Source of the DNA: Oryzihumus sp036391795
GTDB taxonomy: Bacteria; Actinomycetota; Actinomycetes; Actinomycetales; Dermatophilaceae
DNA length: 11,109 bases
Direction: 5' to 3'
Assembly: GCF_036391795.1 (NCBI RefSeq)
Contig: NZ_DASVZH010000045.1
Coordinates: 1-11,109 of the forward strand
Of this stretch, positions 1-5,883 are shown piece by piece. How positions within the stretch are numbered: the stretch's first letter is position 1; each line of letters begins with the position of its first letter. Below the pieces are notes generated by a model. That model was not told the DNA's origin, made no database searches, and was given only the letters and a program-made list of their open reading frames with translations. Both the position numbers and the translations under genes were made by a program.

Positions 1-6
1 GAGACT

Positions 7-22
7 TCGAACGTGTGTTCTA
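7..22. promoter_or_regulatory. Putative LexA (SOS) box
   Basis: The site reads TCGAAC-GTGT-GTTCTA. It matches the actinobacterial LexA operator TCGAAC-N4-GTTCGA at 11 of 12 defined positions. Its centre falls on the predicted start point of the leftward promoter at 22-51, so bound LexA would block initiation. The controlled gene must lie left of the window on the minus strand and cannot be identified here. DNA-damage genes such as dnaE2 or imuA-type genes, or DUF222/HNH proteins, are possibilities only. Confidence 0.6.
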
Positions 23-51
23 TTCTAGGTCCGCGATCCGATCCTGGTCAA
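22..51 (-). promoter_or_regulatory. Sigma-A-type promoter reading out of the left edge
   Basis: On the minus strand a -35 TTGACC (46-51) is followed, after 18 bases, by a -10 TAGAAT (22-27), which matches TATAAT at five of six positions. The start point would fall near base 15, inside the LexA box. No start codon for the downstream gene is visible before the window ends. Confidence 0.5.
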
Positions 52-274
52 GAGCCTGGACAAGTTGGTCGCGAGGAGGTCCGCGAGCCGGCCTGGCTGC
101 ACGGCGTGGCCGGCCTGCGTGCGCCTCGTGCCCGGCCTGCGACCGCCCGGCAGAGGCGCGAAACTGGACCGCATCGTTGACGCCGCGGAACGGACCCACG
201 GGCTGCCGCCCAGGGAGGCCGCCATGCAAGCCGATCGCCGCCCGGCTAGTCGCCGAGGGTCGTCATGCGGCCGG
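52..274. other. Intergenic stretch, no supported gene
   Basis: This lies between the leftward SOS-type promoter and the end of the DUF4235 gene. The plus-strand frame running from about base 32 through 65 has high third-position G/C, but its translation is rich in Pro, Arg and Cys and matches no family I recognise. It has no ribosome-binding site and runs on antisense through the real DUF4235 gene. It may be a decayed gene remnant or simply composition. No tRNA or strong terminator was seen. Confidence 0.4.
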
Positions 275-589
275 TCAGTCGCCGGGCCACTCCCCGGTCC
301 AGCGCTCGAAGGTCCGTGCCCCGCCGCGGTCGATCGCCGCCTTGACGACCGCGAACAGCGCGCCCTGGAGGGCCGCCGCGAGGAGCACCTCGCGCATCGG
401 GTACTCGGACTCCAGTGCCGTGGGCGCGTCACCGTCGGACCCGACCGCAGCGCGCTTCCACACCTGCTTGAACAGTGCGCCCGCCACGATGCCGCCGATG
501 ATGCTGCCGGCGAGCCCGACGGGGCGGTAGAGCAGCTTGGCTGCGGTGCTGCCCTGCTGCTCAGTCCTGACGTGCTGACGAACGGTCAT
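275..589 (-). CDS. DUF4235 family small membrane protein
   Basis: A 104-residue protein and the last gene of the membrane operon. Two hydrophobic segments are visible, about residues 25-41 (a Gly/Ala/Ile-rich stretch with GGIVAGALFKQVWKR) and 67-84. A short loop between them contains the E-Y-P-M-R-E-V-L-L-A-A-A-L-Q-G motif typical of DUF4235. The molecular function of this actinobacterial family is not known. The ATG at 589 is chosen because AAGGAGGAGG lies just upstream (594-605) and because residues before it are Arg/Pro-rich shadow translation. It begins 29 bases inside the end of the YihY gene, so translation is probably coupled. The family call is from pattern recognition; the start is well supported. 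Confidence 0.85.
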   Translation of the reverse strand: MTVRQHVRTEQQGSTAAKLLYRPVGLAGSIIGGIVAGALFKQVWKRAAVGSDGDAPTALESEYPMREVLLAAALQGALFAVVKAAIDRGGARTFERWTGEWPGD

Positions 590-1673
590 GCCGTTCCTCC
601 TCCTTCGGGTCGTCGCCGGGGACGTCGGCCTCCAGGCCGCGGCTCTCGCGCAGCCGGCGGGCGCGCTCGACGTCCTCGGCCTCCTTGGCCTCGGCCTTCT
701 CGATCTTGCGGGTGTCGCGTGGCGGCAGCTGGACACGGCGCTCGGCGGGCAGGCCGGCCTGCAGCTCCCGCCCGCGCTCGAGCTCGGCGTTCAGCTCGGC
801 ACCGAACAGCAGCGCCAGGTTGGTGATCCACAGCCACAGCAGGAGCACCACGGCTCCGGCGAGGGTGCCGTAGGTCTTGTCGTAGCTGGAGAAGTTGGCC
901 ACGTAGAAGCCGAAGCCTGCTGACGCCAGGACCCAGACGACGATCGCGAGGACGGCGCCCACGCTGGTCCACCGGAACCGTGGCTGCTCCACGTTCGGCG
1001 TCGCGTAGTAGAGGATCGCGACGATCACGATGACGGCCACGAGCATGACCGGCCACTTGGCGACGTCCCACACGAGCACCGCCGTGTTGCCCAGGCCGAT
1101 GGCGTTGCCCACGGCCCTGGCTGCCGGACCGGTCATCACGAGCGCAAGCGCCACCACTGCGGAGAGCAGGACGGCAGCCAGCGTGACCAGCAGCAGCACG
1201 GGGCGCAGCTTCCAGAACGGCCTGCCCTCGCGCACCCCGTACATCCGGTTCATCGCGCGGCCGAAGGCACCGACAAAGCCCGATGCCGACCACAGCGCGG
1301 TCAGCAGGCCGAGCACGAAGGCGAAGCCGGCGGTGTGGGTGTGCTGGCCCAGCGACTCCAGCGCCGGCCGCAGCGTCCCGACCGCCGTGCCGGCCCCCAG
1401 CTGACGCAGGATGCCCAGCAGCGTGTCGACGGTCTGCTGCCCCTGCCCGAAGAGCCCGACCAGGGACAGCAGGGCGATCGCGGCGGGGAACAGTGCCAGC
1501 ACCGAGTAGTAGGTCAGTGCCGCGGCGAGGTCGGTGCACTGGTCGGTGGAGAACTCGCGCGCCGTCTTGCGCAGCACGTATCCCCACGAGGGCTTCGTCA
1601 GGTCGGTCGGTGTCTCGGGCTTGACCGGGCTGTCCGGTGCCACCCGCCCGTGCCGGCCCGCGGACGTGCTCAT
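561..1673 (-). CDS. YihY/BrkB family inner-membrane protein
   Basis: A 370-residue polytopic membrane protein of the YihY/virulence factor BrkB family. About six hydrophobic segments are visible, near residues 52-75, 115-135, 157-181, 204-224, 235-260 and 267-292. Family hallmarks include AALTYYSVLALFP (51-63), the W-S-A-S-G-F-V-G-A-F-G-R-A-M-N-R-M-Y region (128-145) and Y-Y-A-T-P-N (222-227). Residues 293-370 form a highly charged cytoplasmic tail (K/E/R-rich, coiled-coil-like), longer than in minimal members. The family's biochemical role is unsettled, and older annotations as a tRNA-processing ribonuclease are not supported by this topology. The ATG at 1673 is preferred because it forms an ATGA overlap with the stop of the DUF3618 gene. 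An in-frame ATG at 1691 would add six residues but has no better ribosome-binding site. Confidence 0.9.
   Translation of the reverse strand: MSTSAGRHGRVAPDSPVKPETPTDLTKPSWGYVLRKTAREFSTDQCTDLAAALTYYSVLALFPAAIALLSLVGLFGQGQQTVDTLLGILRQLGAGTAVGTLRPALESLGQHTHTAGFAFVLGLLTALWSASGFVGAFGRAMNRMYGVREGRPFWKLRPVLLLVTLAAVLLSAVVALALVMTGPAARAVGNAIGLGNTAVLVWDVAKWPVMLVAVIVIVAILYYATPNVEQPRFRWTSVGAVLAIVVWVLASAGFGFYVANFSSYDKTYGTLAGAVVLLLWLWITNLALLFGAELNAELERGRELQAGLPAERRVQLPPRDTRKIEKAEAKEAEDVERARRLRESRGLEADVPGDDPKEEERHDRSSARQD
594..605 (-). promoter_or_regulatory. Strong ribosome-binding site fixing the DUF4235 start
   Basis: The minus strand reads AAGGAGGAGGAA, four bases before the ATG at 589. It lies inside the coding sequence of the preceding YihY gene, near its C-terminal codons. 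It rules out the longer reading that would start at 736. Confidence 0.75.
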
Positions 1674-1972
1674 GGGCGACGCCGCCGCCACACCACCAGC
1701 CCGGTCAGCGTGGCCACGGCCGTGGCGGCCAGCGCCGCAGTCGGCACGACGTGGGTCCGCGCTGAGTCACGAGCCCGGGCGACGGCGCGGGACACGCCCG
1801 CCTGGGCCCGGCTCTTCACGTCGAGCCGCTCGGACAGCGCCTCGACCGTCTCCCCCAGCTCCCTGCGGGTGAGCGCGATGTCCTGCTCGAGCTCGGCCTT
1901 GGTCGCCGGGGACGGCTGGGAGTCGAGGGCGGAGCCGGGGGTGCCGGTCTCGTCATACGGAGTGGCGGCCAT
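1670..1972 (-). CDS. DUF3618 family protein with one membrane segment
   Basis: A 100-residue protein. Residues 24-57 carry the DUF3618 signature (ELEQDIALTRRELGETVEAL followed by S-E-R-L-D-V-K), an amphipathic helical region. After an Ala/Arg-rich helix comes one hydrophobic segment at about 76-95, ending in W-R-R-R-R-P, as expected of a single-pass protein with a positive cytoplasmic end. Function is unknown. The start at 1972 is supported by GAAGGAGG at 1982-1989. The gene begins 20 bases inside the end of the holin-family gene and ends in an ATGA overlap with the YihY gene, which argues for coordinated synthesis. DUF3618 proteins are commonly found beside holin-family and YihY genes in Actinomycetota. 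Confidence 0.88.
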   Translation of the reverse strand: MAATPYDETGTPGSALDSQPSPATKAELEQDIALTRRELGETVEALSERLDVKSRAQAGVSRAVARARDSARTHVVPTAALAATAVATLTGLVVWRRRRP

Positions 1973-2378
1973 GGTGGCTTGCCTCCTTCACCTCGGCGAC
2001 GTCGCGCTCGACGCTGTCGATGGTCTCGCGGGGCACCGGGGGTGCCGCCTCCTGCACCTGCCTGCGGCCGGCCAGCGCGGCGACGCCTGCGGCGGCGAAG
2101 ACGACCACGGTGACGACCAGCGCAGCCAGCCACGCCGGCAGCGCGAGGGACAGGGCCAGGATCGCGGTGGCGATCAGGGTCGCGAGCCCGAACCAGGCGA
2201 GAACCCCTGCGGCACCGAACATCCCGGCGCCGACGCCGGCGTGCCTGACCTTGTCGGTGATCTCGACCTTGGCCAGCTCCAGCTCGTCGCGGATGAGGCG
2301 GGTCGACTGCTCCGACAGCCTCGTCAGCAGCTCGGCGACCGAGGGGTCGTCATGGACGATGGCGCCGGTCTCAGCCAT
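1953..2378 (-). CDS. Phage holin family (actinobacterial Holin-X-like) membrane protein
   Basis: A 141-residue protein. An N-terminal amphipathic helix (about residues 13-46, L-S-E-Q-S-T-R-L-I-R-D-E-L-E-L-A-K-V-E) is followed by two hydrophobic segments, about 48-78 and 82-104. A polar, charged tail ends in H-H-G-R-H-S-V. This is the layout of the Phage_holin_3_6/DUF1469 family. Despite the name, such proteins are ordinary chromosomal envelope proteins in Actinomycetota, and nothing here suggests a prophage. The ATG at 2378 has GGAGG about six bases upstream. It overlaps the stop of the 19-codon leader ORF by 8 bases. Confidence 0.85.
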   Translation of the reverse strand: MAETGAIVHDDPSVAELLTRLSEQSTRLIRDELELAKVEITDKVRHAGVGAGMFGAAGVLAWFGLATLIATAILALSLALPAWLAALVVTVVVFAAAGVAALAGRRQVQEAAPPVPRETIDSVERDVAEVKEASHHGRHSV

Positions 2379-2430
2379 GGTGGCCTCCGGTCACCGCGGG
2401 GCGGCGGTGGTGCCTGTGGGTGCTCTTCAT
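2371..2430 (-). CDS. 19-residue His-rich leader ORF
   Basis: The predicted peptide is MKSTHRHHRRPAVTGGHHG, with six His and four Arg. The ATG at 2430 has AGGGAGG at 2437-2443, six bases away, as good as any ribosome-binding site in the operon. Its TGA overlaps the ATG region of the holin-family gene (ATGGCTGA at 2378-2371). The holin gene's own GGAGG lies inside this ORF. It could be a small functional peptide, a coupling device that opens the next start, or a His-codon-sensitive attenuator. No alternative hairpins were worked out to support attenuation. Ribosome-binding-site quality and position support translation; conservation is untested. Confidence 0.5.
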   Translation of the reverse strand: MKSTHRHHRRPAVTGGHHG

Positions 2431-2461
2431 GGACTGCCTCCCTGAGTCGCGTGCCTGACCC

Positions 2462-2486
2462 GTGCCCCATCCCGGCAACCTCAAAC
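2462..2486 (-). promoter_or_regulatory. Possible stress-sigma (SigB/SigF-type) promoter for the membrane operon
   Basis: The minus strand reads GTTT (2483-2486), 15 bases, then GGGCAC (2462-2467). This resembles the actinobacterial general-stress promoter GTTT-N15-GGGTA(T/C) with a C for T in the -10 element. The spacing to the leader ribosome-binding site at 2437-2443 is reasonable. The match is short and imperfect. Confidence 0.3.
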
Positions 2487-2625
2487 GGCCCCCGTCCGCA
2501 TGGCGGTCGCGACGTGCACGGCGGGCAGACCGGTCGACGACGTCCGGTGCAGGGTCCGGGCGACCTCCCGGTTGACACGGCGGGGTCTTTGCCGCGTTCG
2601 GGCGGTCGCTGTCGGTCCGCTGGGT

Positions 2626-2631
2626 CAGAAT
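2626..2631 (+). promoter_or_regulatory. -10 element (CAGAAT) for the glycosylase gene, leaderless layout
   Basis: CAGAAT ends six bases before the GTG start at 2638, so transcription starting seven bases downstream would begin exactly at the start codon. No Shine-Dalgarno sequence precedes the GTG apart from a weak GAGGG immediately adjacent. No clear -35 lies at the right distance. Confidence 0.4.
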
Positions 2632-2637
2632 GAGGGC

Positions 2638-3498
2638 GTGCCGGAGCTGCCCGAGGTCCAGGCGCTCGTCGACTTCCTGCGCGAGCGCACGGACGGCCTC
2701 GCCGTCGCGGGGGTCGAGCTCGGCTCGATCAGCGTGCTGAAGACCTACGACCCGCCGCCGCAGGCACTCGCCGGCCTCGTCGTGAGCGGCGTGCAGCGGC
2801 ACGGCAAGTTCGTCGACCTCGACCTCGACGGCCTGCACCTGGTCTTCCACCTCGCTCGCGCGGGCTGGCTGCGCTGGTCCGACCAGCTGACCACCACGCC
2901 GCTGCGACCCGGCAAGTCGCCGATCGCCCTGCGGGTGCGCCTGTCCGACGGCAGTGGCTTCGACCTGACCGAGGCCGGCACGCAGAAGCGGCTCGCGGCA
3001 TACATCGTCGACGACCCGCAGAAGGTGCCCGGCATCGCGAGCCTGGGGCCCGACCCGCTGGCCGACGGCTTCGGCGAGGCCGACTTCGCCGCGCTGCTGG
3101 CCGGGCGGCGCACGCAGGTCAAGGGCCTGCTCAAGGACCAGGGCTTCCTGGCCGGCGTCGGCAACGCCTATTCCGACGAGGTGCTCCACGCGGCCCGACT
3201 CTCGCCGTTCGCCCTCGCCGCCGCGCTCGACGAGGAGGAGGTGGCGCGCCTCTACGCCGCGCTGCGCGACGTCCTCGAGCACGCGGTGGCGGCCGCGTCC
3301 GGCAAGCCGGCCAAGGAGCTCAAGGACGCCAAGCGGGCCGGCATGCGCGTCCACGGTCGCACCGGCCAGGCCTGCCCGGTCTGCGGCGACGTGGTGCGCG
3401 AGGTGTCCTTCGCCGACTCGTCCCTGCAGTACTGCCCCACCTGCCAGACCGGCGGCAAGCCGCTGGCGGACCGCCGGCTCTCCCGCCTGCTCAAGTGA
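2638..3498 (+). CDS. Fpg/Nei-family DNA glycosylase (AP lyase)
   Basis: A 286-residue base-excision-repair enzyme, predicted to excise oxidised bases and cleave the abasic site by beta/delta elimination. The GTG at 2638 is fixed by the family rule that the mature protein begins Pro-Glu (P-E-L-P-E-V-Q): Pro2 forms the Schiff base and Glu3 is the general acid. Lys57 (H-G-K-F) matches the conserved catalytic lysine. The helix-two-turn-helix region holds G-V-G-N-A-Y-S-D-E with the DNA-contacting Asn. A C-terminal zinc finger has Cys246, Cys249, Cys266 and Cys269 in C-X2-C-X16-C-X2-C spacing. Oddly, the zinc-finger beta-hairpin reads F-A-D-S-S-L-Q-Y, with Ser261 where E. coli Fpg has its phosphate-gripping Arg258. 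I therefore do not assign mutM or nei. It probably has its own promoter and is divergent from the membrane operon. Confidence 0.92.
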   Translation: MPELPEVQALVDFLRERTDGLAVAGVELGSISVLKTYDPPPQALAGLVVSGVQRHGKFVDLDLDGLHLVFHLARAGWLRWSDQLTTTPLRPGKSPIALRVRLSDGSGFDLTEAGTQKRLAAYIVDDPQKVPGIASLGPDPLADGFGEADFAALLAGRRTQVKGLLKDQGFLAGVGNAYSDEVLHAARLSPFALAAALDEEEVARLYAALRDVLEHAVAAASGKPAKELKDAKRAGMRVHGRTGQACPVCGDVVREVSFADSSLQYCPTCQTGGKPLADRRLSRLLK

Positions 3499-3568
3499 GC
3501 GTGAGCCTCGTCGCATCGACGCCGCGGACCCTGCGGGACGCCGCTGCGCCGATGAGAGGATGCCGCGC

Positions 3569-3901
3569 ATGACCCAGATCCCCACGGTGACCGTCTCCGA
3601 CGTCCACGACCACGCGACGATCCTCGACGTGCGCGAGCCCGATGAGTGGGCCGCCGGCCACGCGCCGGGCGCCGTGCACATCCCGCTGGGTGACCTGCCT
3701 GCCCGCCTCGGCGAGCTGCCCGACACCGACGCCGGCACCCTCGCGGTGACCTGCCGCGGTGGCGGCCGCTCCTCCCGGGCGGTGGCCTGGCTGCAGCAGC
3801 AGGGCTTCGACGTGGCCAACCTCGACGGCGGCATGAAGGCCTGGCACGCGGCCGGCAAGCCGATCGAGGCCGACGGTCAGGCCGAGCCCTCGGTCATCTG
3901 A
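3569..3901 (+). CDS. Single-domain rhodanese-like protein
   Basis: A 110-residue, probably cytoplasmic sulfurtransferase domain. The D-V-R-E-P-D-E-W-A-A-G-H motif (residues 20-31) is followed by G-A-V-H-I-P-L, then the active-site loop C62-R-G-G-G-R67-S, and D-G-G-M-K-A-W near the end. Cys62 would carry the persulfide. With the catalytic Cys present, it is likely active in sulfur transfer, though the partner is unknown. The ATG at 3569 is preferred over that at 3560 because AGAGG (3555-3559) sits nine bases from 3569 but touches 3560. It follows the glycosylase gene by 70 bases and could be co-transcribed. Its last 8 bases overlap the end of the opposite-strand gene. Confidence 0.9.
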   Translation: MTQIPTVTVSDVHDHATILDVREPDEWAAGHAPGAVHIPLGDLPARLGELPDTDAGTLAVTCRGGGRSSRAVAWLQQQGFDVANLDGGMKAWHAAGKPIEADGQAEPSVI

Positions 3902-4511
3902 GTGACTCGACCGTCGTCACCACCGAGGTGACCGACGGCCGGGCCGGGGTCGACCCGAAGCCGAAGCGCACCGGGGGGTCCACCGGGCGCAGGACGCCGA
4001 GGTCCTCGCCCTCCCACGCGCCGGCGGCGGTGCGCAGCGCGCGGACGTCCGTCGCGCCGTACCACTCGCGCCGACCCTGGCCGGCGGTCCCCCGCGTGCG
4101 CACGCCGCGCAGCACCACCCGGGCGACCGGGTCGACCGCGCCCGCGAACCAGGGCGCGGTCGCGACGGGGGACGGTATGCCGTGCAGCAGCCATCCCAGC
4201 GTGGTCCGGCGGCCGAGGCCGAGGGTCAGCGTCAGCGGCCCCGCCTCGAGCCGCCACCGGTCCGCGGTGGCCACGACGGTGACGGGGGTCAGCCGGACCT
4301 CGTCGAAGGTGTAGGTCGCCGCGACGAAGTCGGCCACCTGCTGCGTCGGGGCGAGCAGCACCCGGTGCCCGTCCGGCCGCTCCACCATGACGTCGGCGAA
4401 GGACCCCAGCGGCGACTGCAGCCAGCGGCCGATGACCACCCGGGTGCCGCCGCTGGTGCCCAGACCGGCGATCTGACCGGCGAACCGCCAGCGTGTGGTC
4501 CGGGCGCTCAT
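3894..4511 (-). CDS. Conserved-type protein of unknown function
   Basis: A 205-residue protein I cannot assign to a named family. It starts M-S-A-R-T-T-R-W-R-F. It shows no signal peptide or membrane segment and has alternating beta-strand-like stretches, such as A-D-V-M-V-E-R-P-D-G-H-R-V-L-L-A-P (39-55) and P-L-T-L-T-L-G-L-G (92-100). It is rich in aromatic and Gly residues (G-W-L-L-H-G-I-P-S-P at 106-115, A-P-W-F at 119-122), suggesting a beta-rich, lipocalin- or AttH-like fold; that is speculation. Codon use and G+C match a real gene, and the opposite-strand readings look like shadows. Ile112 uses the rare ATA codon, inside a GGTATGCCG motif copy. It is divergent from the ATPase gene and convergent with the rhodanese gene, overlapping it by 8 bases. 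The start at 4511 fits a leaderless promoter at 4519-4524. Confidence 0.75.
   Translation of the reverse strand: MSARTTRWRFAGQIAGLGTSGGTRVVIGRWLQSPLGSFADVMVERPDGHRVLLAPTQQVADFVAATYTFDEVRLTPVTVVATADRWRLEAGPLTLTLGLGRRTTLGWLLHGIPSPVATAPWFAGAVDPVARVVLRGVRTRGTAGQGRREWYGATDVRALRTAAGAWEGEDLGVLRPVDPPVRFGFGSTPARPSVTSVVTTVESLR
4174..4182 (+). repeat. GGTATGCCG motif, copy 1
   Basis: Exact 9-mer extended to GGTATGCCGTG (4174-4184). On the opposite strand it spans Gly-Ile-Pro of the unknown-function protein and needs the rare Ile codon ATA. Confidence 0.6.
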
Positions 4512-4518
4512 GCGGCAC

Positions 4519-4524
4519 AGGCTA
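4519..4524 (-). promoter_or_regulatory. -10 element (TAGCCT) for the unknown-function gene
   Basis: The minus strand reads TAGCCT, then seven bases, then the ATG at 4511. No Shine-Dalgarno sequence is present, so a leaderless or near-leaderless mRNA is likely. No good -35 is seen. Confidence 0.4.
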
Positions 4525-4586
4525 CGGGCCGCCGCGACACGATCGGCGACTATCGCGAGTTCTCGGGCTGGCGCTAGACAGCCGGA

Positions 4587-4592
4587 TAGTCT
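4587..4592 (+). promoter_or_regulatory. -10 element (TAGTCT) for the ATPase gene, leaderless layout
   Basis: TAGTCT fits TANNNT and ends six bases before the GTG at 4599, placing the predicted start point on the first base of the start codon. It is back to back with the promoter at 4519-4524 in an 87-base divergent spacer. Confidence 0.45.
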
Positions 4593-4598
4593 CCGAGC

Positions 4599-5819
4599 GT
4601 GGACCCGATCCGGAACCCCTATGCCCCCGGAGCCGGCCAGCGGCCGCCGGAGCTGGCCGGCCGCGACGAGCAGCTGCGGGCCTTCGACGTGGTGCTGGAA
4701 CGCATCGCCAAGGGGCGGCCGGAGCGCTCCATCGTCCTGACCGGGCTGCGCGGCGTCGGCAAGACGGTGCTGCTCAATGCCCTGCGCAGCGCAGCCGTCC
4801 GCGCCCACTGGGGGACCGGCAAGCTCGAGGCGCGTCCCGACCAGCGGCTGCGCCGCCCGCTCAGCGCCGCCCTGCACACCGCGGTCCGCGAGCTGGGGCA
4901 CGCGCAGTCCGCTGAGGTGGACCACGTCCTCGGCGTGATCAAGGCGTTCGCCCAGCGGGAGGCGCCGGTCAACGCCAGGCTGCGCGACCGCTGGCAGCCC
5001 GGCATCGATGCGCCGGCGGTGCCCGGCCGGGCCGACTCCGGCGACATCGAGATCGACCTGGTCGAGCTGCTCACCGACGTGGGTGGCCTGGCCGCGGACG
5101 TCGGCAAGGGCGTCGGCATCTTCATCGACGAGATGCAGGACCTCGACCCCGAGGACGTGTCGGCCCTGTGCGCCGCCTGCCACGAGATCAGCCAGAGCGG
5201 GCTGCCGGTCATCGTCGTCGGGGCGGGCCTGCCCCACCTGCCGGCGGTGCTCAGCGCGAGCAAGTCCTACAGCGAGCGGCTGTTCCGCTACAACCGGATC
5301 GACCGCCTCGACCGCGCCGCTGCCGACCTCGCGCTGCAGTCCCCGGCCAAGGACGAGGACGCCGAGTTCGACGACGAGGCGCTGCAGGCCATGTATGCCG
5401 CGACCGCCGGCTACCCGTACTTCGTCCAGGCCTACGGCAAGGTGGCCTGGGACGTGGCGGTCGGCACCCCGATCAGCGCCGAGGACGTGCGCGTCGCGGC
5501 GCCGGAGGCCGAGGCCGAGCTGGCCGTGGGGTTCTTCGGCTCCCGCTACGAGCGAGCCACGCCGGCCGAGCGGGAGTACCTGCGCGCCATGGCCGACGCC
5601 GCGCTCGCCGAGGTGGAGGCCTCAGGCGACTCATCCTCGGTCGACGAGGTCGGCTCGGTGCCCACGGCAGCCGTCGCGTCGATCCTCGGGCGCAAGCCGC
5701 AGTCACTCTCGCCGGCACGTGACGCCCTGCTCAAGAAGGGCCTCATCTACTCCGGCGAGCGGGGGCGGATCGCCTTCACCGTGCCGCACTTCGGCCGCTA
5801 TCTGCGCGCCCACGGCTGA
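4599..5819 (+). CDS. AAA/STAND-like ATPase with C-terminal winged helix
   Basis: A 406-residue soluble ATP-binding protein. The start M-D-P-I-R-N-P-Y-A-P-G-A-G-Q-R-P-P-E-L follows a pattern I associate with a widespread actinobacterial family. The Walker A motif is G-L-R-G-V-G-K-T (49-56). The Walker B motif is I-F-I-D-E-M (Asp177-Glu178), followed by Q-D-L-D. A sensor-like strand, P-V-I-V-V-G-A-G-L-P, comes soon after, then S-E-R-L-F-R-Y-N-R-I, which may supply an arginine finger. The last roughly 85 residues (V-P-T-A-A-V-A-S-I-L-G-R-K-P-Q-S-L and K-K-G-L-I-Y-S-G-E-R-G-R-I-A-F) read as a winged helix, as in ORC/Cdc6-like and STAND ATPases. Role and partners are unknown; nucleic-acid binding or signalling is inference. 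It stands alone, with a leaderless-type promoter and a candidate terminator after it. Confidence 0.85.
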   Translation: MDPIRNPYAPGAGQRPPELAGRDEQLRAFDVVLERIAKGRPERSIVLTGLRGVGKTVLLNALRSAAVRAHWGTGKLEARPDQRLRRPLSAALHTAVRELGHAQSAEVDHVLGVIKAFAQREAPVNARLRDRWQPGIDAPAVPGRADSGDIEIDLVELLTDVGGLAADVGKGVGIFIDEMQDLDPEDVSALCAACHEISQSGLPVIVVGAGLPHLPAVLSASKSYSERLFRYNRIDRLDRAAADLALQSPAKDEDAEFDDEALQAMYAATAGYPYFVQAYGKVAWDVAVGTPISAEDVRVAAPEAEAELAVGFFGSRYERATPAEREYLRAMADAALAEVEASGDSSSVDEVGSVPTAAVASILGRKPQSLSPARDALLKKGLIYSGERGRIAFTVPHFGRYLRAHG

Positions 5820-5833
5820 GTCGGCGGCCTCCC

Positions 5834-5869
5834 GCCGCGGCTCGCGGCATAAGCGCGGGCCGGCCCGTG
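5834..5869 (+). terminator. Candidate terminator hairpins after the ATPase gene
   Basis: There are two adjacent G+C-rich hairpins. GCCGCG (5834-5839), loop GCT, CGCGGC (5843-5848) is perfect. CGCGGG (5854-5859), loop CCGG, CCCGTG (5864-5869) has one G-U pair. Neither has a U-tract, as is common in high-G+C actinobacteria. In so G+C-rich a background short hairpins arise readily. Confidence 0.35.
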
Positions 5870-5883
5870 GCCAGTGACCAGCC

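Noticed and set aside
32..274. Possible gene or pseudogene on the plus strand after the LexA box
   Set aside because: Third-position G/C is high, but there is no start with a ribosome-binding site, no family match, and the frame continues antisense through the DUF4235 gene.
1953..2378. Prophage lysis gene, because of the holin-family name
   Set aside because: There is no endolysin, phage structural gene or integrase nearby. The family is common in actinobacterial chromosomes beside DUF3618 and YihY genes.
2572..2577. Perfect TTGACA as a -35 for the glycosylase gene
   Set aside because: No acceptable -10 lies 16-19 bases downstream, and the CAGAAT next to the GTG is 48 bases away. A chance match is likely.
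2371..3858. Long minus-strand reading (495 codons) opposite the glycosylase and rhodanese genes
   Set aside because: It is antisense to two well-recognised genes and its translation is low-complexity shadow. Only its last 19 codons, with their own ribosome-binding site, are kept as the leader ORF.
3894..5237. Extended 447-codon form of the unknown-function protein
   Set aside because: Residues before the ATG at 4511 are antisense to the ATPase gene. The -10 at 4519-4524 and the change in composition support the shorter protein.
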